Assembly (NCBI GenBank): GCA_025980475.1
Contig: JAICXL010000004.1
Location: 20,355-84,354 of the forward strand
Length of the DNA stretch: 64,000 nt
DNA from: Nocardioidaceae bacterium
GTDB taxonomy: Bacteria > Actinomycetota > Actinomycetes > Propionibacteriales > Nocardioidaceae
Direction of reading: 5' to 3'
Shown: piece by piece, positions 63,301 to 64,000 of the stretch
How positions within the stretch are numbered: the first letter of the stretch is position 1
Layout of the letters: each line of letters begins with the position of its first letter
The notes under the pieces: generated by a model
What the model saw: the letters and a program-made list of their open reading frames with translations, nothing else
Database searches by the model: none
Told to the model about the DNA's origin: nothing
Made by a program: the position numbers and the translations under genes

Positions 63301-63908
63301 GACGTGCCCGGCCCCGGACCGGGAAGCCGGTGGGAGGTCACCTCGACCACCAGCTGGTCGGGCCCGAGCAGCTGCTGCCAGCGCCCCAGCTCGGCCAGGC
63401 CGAGGTCGTCGCGGCGCCGGGTCGCGGCCGCCCCCAGCTCCGAGGCGGGGCCGAGCAGGACCAGCACGTCCCGGCCGGCGACGTGCTCGGCGACCAGCTC
63501 GGGCGTGCACACCGGCCCGCCCCGCTCGCCCGACAGGTGGGTCGCCGAGACCAGCCGGCACAGCGCCGCCCAGCCGGTCCGGCCGCTGGCCAGGAAGGTC
63601 ATCCGCGGCAGCCGGGAGTCGCGCCAGGCGCCGCCGCGGACAGGAGCGCGCTGTCGCTGCGCGCAGGTGGCGGCCGGTGCGGTCGGGGCCGGCGCCATCG
63701 CGAGGTCCACCCCGAGGATCGGCCGGATCCCGGCGGACGCGCACGCGTTGACGAACCGGACCGCGCCGTAGAGCCCGTCGCGGTCGGTCAGCGCGAGCGC
63801 GTCCATCTCGTGCTCCACGGCCCGCTCGACGAGCACGTGCGGGTGGGAGGCGCCGTACTGCAGGGAGTAGCCGGAGGCGACGTGCAGGTGCACGAAGGGG
63901 TCAGTCAC
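60375..63908 (-). CDS. dnaE2: DNA polymerase III alpha-like, error-prone type (DnaE2)
   Basis: 1177 aa; GTG start FVHLHVASGYSLQYGASHPHVLVERAVEHEMDALALTDRDGLYGAVRF; catalytic LPDIDVDVESARR; second DnaE in the window with a degenerate PHP domain. Confidence 0.92.
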   Translation of the reverse strand: MTDPFVHLHVASGYSLQYGASHPHVLVERAVEHEMDALALTDRDGLYGAVRFVNACASAGIRPILGVDLAMAPAPTAPAATCAQRQRAPVRGGAWRDSRLPRMTFLASGRTGWAALCRLVSATHLSGERGGPVCTPELVAEHVAGRDVLVLLGPASELGAAATRRRDDLGLAELGRWQQLLGPDQLVVEVTSHRLPGPGPGTSPHAARMLGLAHRRGVPAVLANAVRYADRLDAPTVDVLDAARRLVPLDARHLDRGNAEGFLKSGKQMHEVAEEICRLAGLGDSGAEAHRLLARTRAVADRCVLDSREDLGIGEVHFPEFERSGRDGAETADAMLRARCEAAIGRRYGNAPRQRIWKRLDDELQLVGQLGYASYFLTVADVTDLVRDLGIRCAARGSGAGSLVNHLLGISGIDPIRHNLLMERFLSPLRASLPDIDVDVESARRLEVYDAILERYGEQRCATVSMMDTYRVRHAVRDVGAALGMPPGEVDAIAKAFPHIRARDARMALRDLPELRSAGLAHTDLDHFFRLVESLDGLPRHVAMHPCGVLLSDATLLDRTPVERSFLGYPMSQFDKDDVEDLGLLKLDVLGIRMQSSMAHAVAEIRRVEQVEVDLDDQAQVPLDDPETFELISSSRTLGVFQIESPGQRELIGKSGIDDFAEIITDISLFRPGPVKSDMITPYLDAKQGWKMPSYLHDDLRPILGETHGVVVFHEQVIEMIAQFAGCTNAEADEARRALGDLEGMAEVHAWFFPRALAKGYPLPVVERIWKVLEGFASFGFCKAHAAAFALPTYQSAWLKTHWPAYFLAGVLTHDPGMYPKRLILDDARQLGIPVLPLDVNASEREYVVEPTADGARGIRLALAEVRGITDGEVDRIVSGRPWHSVSDFWHRARVSRPVVERLVMAGGFDTVYGIGTTAAGRRRHRVTRRDLLLQVGDLERHQRLAGSSGDSVQLTLDLGDEPGEGESSHLPEMTDADRVRAELDVLGLDVSHHVLDFHASFLRALRVTRSTDLLRRRSQAELLVAGVKVATQTPPIRSGRRVIFLTLDDSTGPVDATFFEDVQGPYAATVFGSWLLVVRGELRRTGRRGVSLRATGAWDLGALHELWQREGIDAVHAELARVPEGFAQPDRQRVLVHSSGFRMSPYADVRPAGASTGVVTGDVARRLWHRSPGSSG

Positions 63909-63928
63909 GAGAACCCGCCCTGCCGCCC

Positions 63929-64000
63929 TCAGGCCACCCGGATCGGGACGTGGCCGGTCAGCCCGAGCGCGGTCTCGGCCGTGGCCAGGAACCGGTCGGC
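63929..64000 (-). CDS. C-terminal fragment of a CDS continuing beyond the window; possibly SAV_6107-type HEPN protein
   Basis: Minus-strand reading ...ADRFLATAETALGLTGHVPIRVA*; only 23 codons visible, assignment rests on weak C-terminal resemblance and recalled neighbourhood. Confidence 0.35.
   Translation of the reverse strand, partial: ADRFLATAETALGLTGHVPIRVA

Overview
High-GC actinobacterial chromosome segment (gene content resembles Nocardioides or a relative; this is inference). It is essentially core genome. I see no rRNA or tRNA, no mobile element, prophage or CRISPR, and no defence island. Main blocks: tandem class III cyclase/AAA protein (partial, left edge), uppS, recO, hydrolase, MASE1-PAS histidine kinase, TRIC-like channel, leuA, two-component pair, hisF-priA-hisH-hisB-hisC-hisD, LON-domain protein, YbaK, DUF3352, dnaE1, GNAT-chorismate mutase fusion, rluD, lspA, TraR/DksA-like protein, ileS, divIVA, yggT, sepF, yggS, pgeF, ftsZ, the dcw cluster ftsQ-murC-murG-ftsW-murD-mraY-murF-murE-ftsI-ftsL-like-rsmH-mraZ, a MoxR/DUF58/transglutaminase operon, DUF3040, VOC protein, dinB, methyltransferase and dnaE2. 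The most interesting material is in the non-coding DNA: a leuA leader peptide (MMRSLLLRCRSEV) with competing RNA pairings that can hide the leuA SD; an ileS T-box; an mraW RNA motif hairpin (CUUCCCC loop) between mraZ and rsmH; a four-copy 10-bp-phased MraZ box array; a palindrome upstream of ftsZ; leaderless-type promoters; and inverted repeats spanning both stop codons at all five convergent gene junctions. I found no convincing wholly novel multi-gene system. Less-described candidates are a 45-aa membrane peptide gene between mraZ and rsmH, a 28-aa ORF coupled to the VOC gene, and the GNAT-chorismate mutase fusion.
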